From the NCBI GenBank assembly GCA_024696565.1, contig JAILGR010000020.1, positions 1 through 8,963 of the forward strand: DNA of 8,963 bases. Reading direction: 5' to 3'. A program made the position numbers and the translations under genes. Within the stretch, counting starts at the first letter, position 1. Every line of letters starts with the position of its first letter. The notes below the pieces were generated by a model, which saw only the letters and a list, made by a program, of their open reading frames with translations, had not been told where the DNA came from and made no database searches. The DNA is from Acholeplasmatales bacterium (GTDB taxonomy: Bacteria; Bacillota_I; Bacilli_A; Acholeplasmatales; Anaeroplasmataceae). This document shows, piece after piece, positions 6,269 through 8,963 of this stretch.

Positions 6269-7946
6269 CTTCTAATACTCCCTTTTCTGTATTATATCTA
6301 GTGTTAATAACTTTGCCATTAATATTGTAAGATAGACGAATATAAATTCCTTCTCTTACATATTTTATATCTTTAGCATTCTTAGATAATTCAAAAGCAT
6401 ATGATAATAATTCTTTAGATTCATCATCATAATTCTTAATATTATCTGAAGTCATTAATACATTACCAAATAATGCATTAATAACAAGTAATGCTTCTTT
6501 TTGTTTCTTAGATAATTCAATATTATCATCTCTTAATAAGAATACATCTGGATCATTTAAGAATAAATGTCTGTTAAATATACTTCTATAAATGGTATTT
6601 TGTAATGTAATCTTAGTAGATATTCTTTCTCTATGAGCCATTCTCATAAACCAAACATCATCAAATTTAAGTGATACATCTGGTCCAATTCTTAAGAAAT
6701 CAAAATAACTAGATGATGCAAATGGTAATGCACCACAGCCTAAGATTAATTTATCCTTTAATGTATCTCTAATTAACTTATAAGCCATTTCAGTAGCCAT
6801 AGCCTTAGTCTTATCATAATATCTTGGTAAAGATATAGCATATAAGAAGTCTAGTTTAAAGAAATCAAAGCCTAATTCCATATAATATTCTAAGCATTTC
6901 TTTACATAATCCATAGCTTCTTTATTATCAATATCTAATGCATAAAATCCACTCCAGTTACCACCACATTTAATGTAGTTACCCACTTTATCCTTTTTGA
7001 AATATTCTTTATGTTCATTAAATAATTTAGATTTTTCTTCAGCTACAAATGGAGCAAGCCAAATACCTGCCTTATATCCTTTAGAATGAATCTTATCTAC
7101 TATTTCTTTAAAACCATTTGGAAATTTATTAGGATCTATATCTAACCAATCACCAACAAATGTTTCATATCCATCATCAATTTGGAATAAATTAAATCTT
7201 TCATCTAAGGCATCTAAATCTCTTAAGATAATAGATTCATTAATATTTTGATAATAGTTATACCAAGAAGTATATCCTAATACTTTATTATTTTCTTTTT
7301 CAGGGAAAGCTTCATAGAAAGCTTTTAAACCAAGTTCATAACTATCATAAAATGAATAATCAAATACAGTAAATTCTTCCCCTGCTTTAATAACATATTT
7401 TCTTACATCTGATACTAATCTAATTTTCTTTTCTTTTCTAAATACTTCATAAATTAGATAAGCATTTTTGTAATTATTATTAAAACTAAAGAATTCCTTA
7501 TCGCCTTTAATATAGAAAATATCATATCCATGTAGTTTATTCTTATCATAATCATACAATAAGACATCACCATATCTATCAAAAGCAAATTTATTGATTA
7601 ATACATCCTTACTTTTGCCATAAATATCATTATTTTTAGCAGCTTTGAAGAATCTTTTAGCTCTTCTTGCTAGCTTCTCTGGCTCTGTAATATATGATTC
7701 TTTAGTATCAGTCCAAGACTGATAACCATTTAAGAAGAATTTAGATGTTTGAGAAAACTTAATATCTAAGCTGATTTCAGCTTGGTGAATAACAATATCA
7801 TTAATTGCTTTTAATGTAATAATTTCTCTATTATCTTCTTTTTTGATATTAATGATTACATTATTATCTGTAGCATTAGTTGTTATTCTATTTTCTTTTT
7901 TTACATCTTTATTATCCTTTTGTGCATAATAAGTTAAATTAAACAT
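6258..7946 (-). CDS. alpha-galactosidase-like glycoside hydrolase, GH36 (clan GH-D)
   Basis: This enzyme is expected to hydrolyse terminal alpha-galactosyl bonds (melibiose/raffinose type or glycan-derived) with retention. The 562 residues fit the short single-chain GH36 form known from Thermotoga and Sulfolobus: an N-terminal beta-sandwich (about 1-220), a (beta/alpha)8 barrel (about 221-500) and a small C-terminal beta domain. Barrel marks: SWYNYY (227-232), QIDDGYETFVGDW (255-267) with the sugar-binding Asp pair 257-258, GIWLAPF (294-300), CGGNW (327-331), FFKLDFLYA (362-370) with presumed nucleophile Asp366, and LRIGPDVS (418-425) with presumed acid/base Asp423. The 57-residue spacing is close to that of characterised archaeal and Thermotoga GH36 enzymes. 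No signal peptide is present, so it acts on imported sugar. The ATG at 7946 has AAGGGG ten bases upstream. The gene follows its paralogue by 56 bases. Alpha-N-acetylgalactosaminidase or transglycosylase activity is possible. Confidence 0.9.
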   Translation of the reverse strand: MFNLTYYAQKDNKDVKKENRITTNATDNNVIINIKKEDNREIITLKAINDIVIHQAEISLDIKFSQTSKFFLNGYQSWTDTKESYITEPEKLARRAKRFFKAAKNNDIYGKSKDVLINKFAFDRYGDVLLYDYDKNKLHGYDIFYIKGDKEFFSFNNNYKNAYLIYEVFRKEKKIRLVSDVRKYVIKAGEEFTVFDYSFYDSYELGLKAFYEAFPEKENNKVLGYTSWYNYYQNINESIILRDLDALDERFNLFQIDDGYETFVGDWLDIDPNKFPNGFKEIVDKIHSKGYKAGIWLAPFVAEEKSKLFNEHKEYFKKDKVGNYIKCGGNWSGFYALDIDNKEAMDYVKKCLEYYMELGFDFFKLDFLYAISLPRYYDKTKAMATEMAYKLIRDTLKDKLILGCGALPFASSSYFDFLRIGPDVSLKFDDVWFMRMAHRERISTKITLQNTIYRSIFNRHLFLNDPDVFLLRDDNIELSKKQKEALLVINALFGNVLMTSDNIKNYDDESKELLSYAFELSKNAKDIKYVREGIYIRLSYNINGKVINTRYNTEKGVLEDGR

Positions 7947-8002
7947 TAAATCACTACCCCTTATCGTAATTAATATTATTGATATTCACTGTTAAATAAC
8001 AA

Positions 8003-8963
8003 CTAGATTTCTTCTAAAATACCCTCTTCAGGATCATATATCATAACATGAGAAGCATCATCTAAATCATAAGATATTCTAATCTTATTATCATCTCTTC
8101 TTATATATTCTACGTTTTCTACACAGTTTTGAATATGAACAATATTGTCAAATATTTTTGCCGCTCTTTTATCATAATTTTGATATAATGCAGCATATGT
8201 TGTAATATCATCTGATGTCATCAAAATAGAGCCAAAAATAGCATTAATCATTGCTAAAGAATATTTTTGTTCAAATGACATTTTTAATTCTTTACGTAAT
8301 AAGAATACATCTGGATCATTCATAAATACTTTACCATTAAAAATAGAACGATAAATTGTATTTTGAATAGCTACCTTTGTTGAATTTCTTTCTCTATGCA
8401 TTTTTCTCATTACCCATGAATCATCAAATTCAGATGTAATAGATGGCCCGATTCTTACATAATCAAATACCCCAAAGGCTGGTGACATATTACAGCTATT
8501 ACCTAAAATAATACTATCTTGTAATACATCTCTTAAAAATCTATATGCTTCACATGCTACCATACTTCTATTCTTGCCCTCATAAAGTGGTAAGGATACA
8601 GCATATAAGAAATCTAATTTAAAGAATTCAAATCCTAAATCTTTAAAATATAATAAGCATTCTTTAATATAGGCTCTTACTTCTTCATTATAAAAATCAA
8701 GTGCATAAAAGCCACCCCAGTTAGAACCACATTTTACTGGCTTTCCATCAACTAGTTTTAACCAGTTTGGATGATTCTTTACAAGCATTGAGCCTTCTTG
8801 AGCTACAAATGGTGCAACCCAAATACCAGGCATTAGCTTTTTTTCTTTTATTTTATTTACTACATTTTTTAGTCCATTTGGAAATTTATTACTATTACAG
8901 ATTTTCCAATCTCCAACAAAAGACTCATAACCATCATCAATTTGGAATAATTCAAAATTATTA
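8003..8963 (-). CDS. GH36-like paralogue, 5' end cut by window edge, acid/base residue replaced
   Basis: The frame is open to the right edge, so the internal ATG at 8833 is not the start. About 319 C-terminal residues are visible, beginning at the place matching residue ~249 of the downstream GH36 protein. The two align without large gaps and are roughly half identical by eye. Shared marks: FQIDDGYESFVGDW, GIWVAPFVA, CGSNW, FFKLDFLYA, the HRERxSTK and QNTIYRSIFN stretches and NDPDVFLLR. The nucleophile aspartate is kept (codon 8612-8614). However, the presumed acid/base aspartate in RIGPD is serine here (RIGPSIT, codon TCT at 8441-8443), with unchanged spacing. The substrate may thus be different, or the protein may be inactive as a hydrolase. 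The C-terminal domain is intact and ends DPEEGILEEI, matching the end of its neighbour. It is the first visible gene of the galactoside operon; promoter and N-terminal domain lie outside the window. Confidence 0.88.
   Translation of the reverse strand, partial: NNFELFQIDDGYESFVGDWKICNSNKFPNGLKNVVNKIKEKKLMPGIWVAPFVAQEGSMLVKNHPNWLKLVDGKPVKCGSNWGGFYALDFYNEEVRAYIKECLLYFKDLGFEFFKLDFLYAVSLPLYEGKNRSMVACEAYRFLRDVLQDSIILGNSCNMSPAFGVFDYVRIGPSITSEFDDSWVMRKMHRERNSTKVAIQNTIYRSIFNGKVFMNDPDVFLLRKELKMSFEQKYSLAMINAIFGSILMTSDDITTYAALYQNYDKRAAKIFDNIVHIQNCVENVEYIRRDDNKIRISYDLDDASHVMIYDPEEGILEEI

Noticed and set aside
5115..6275. Two plus-strand open frames (5115-5306 and 6039-6275)
   Set aside because: Both are antisense to the glycosyltransferase gene, short, and lack start signals.
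8003..8833. Reading the first GH36 gene as a complete 276-residue protein starting at the ATG at 8833
   Set aside because: The frame stays open to the window edge and the upstream codons encode conserved barrel sequence (FQIDDGY), so the ATG is internal and the gene is simply cut by the window.

Overview
The window is strongly AT-rich (roughly 30% G+C by eye), densely coded, and every supported gene lies on the minus strand. Ribosome-binding sites are strong and of AGGAG type. TGA is used as a stop and tryptophan is TGG, so the standard code applies rather than the Mycoplasma code. Together this suggests a low-GC Firmicute (Bacilli/Clostridia-like, plausibly an uncultured gut lineage). No gene identifies the genus.

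The layout is given in transcription order, from right to left. Region A (8963 down to 3297) looks like one galactoside operon. It holds a GH36 alpha-galactosidase-like protein cut by the window edge, a second complete GH36 alpha-galactosidase (562 aa), a GT-B-type putative glycosyltransferase whose start overlaps the preceding gene by 11 bases, and a Firmicutes-type GalT. It closes with a clear hairpin-plus-T5 terminator directly after galT. The operon promoter lies outside the window. The GH36 enzymes would release galactose from alpha-galactosides in the cytosol, and GalT would move galactose between Gal-1-P and UDP-Gal. The GT-B protein is the unexplained member and may use the sugar nucleotide.

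Region B (3296 down to 1) starts after that terminator with a promoter-like site. It runs through a GNAT acetyltransferase, a class I/II PLP aminotransferase, a GuaD-like nucleoside/guanine deaminase, a small two-helix membrane protein and the ATPase of a BcrA-type ABC exporter cut by the left edge. From the aminotransferase on, genes nearly abut or overlap, which indicates co-transcription and translational coupling.

The most notable observation is in the truncated GH36 paralogue. The position matching the catalytic acid/base aspartate of its intact neighbour is serine, while the nucleophile aspartate is kept. The second is the GT-B-like protein embedded among galactose genes. No tRNA, rRNA, CRISPR array, insertion sequence or phage gene was seen, and no gene-free stretch exceeds about 120 bases.
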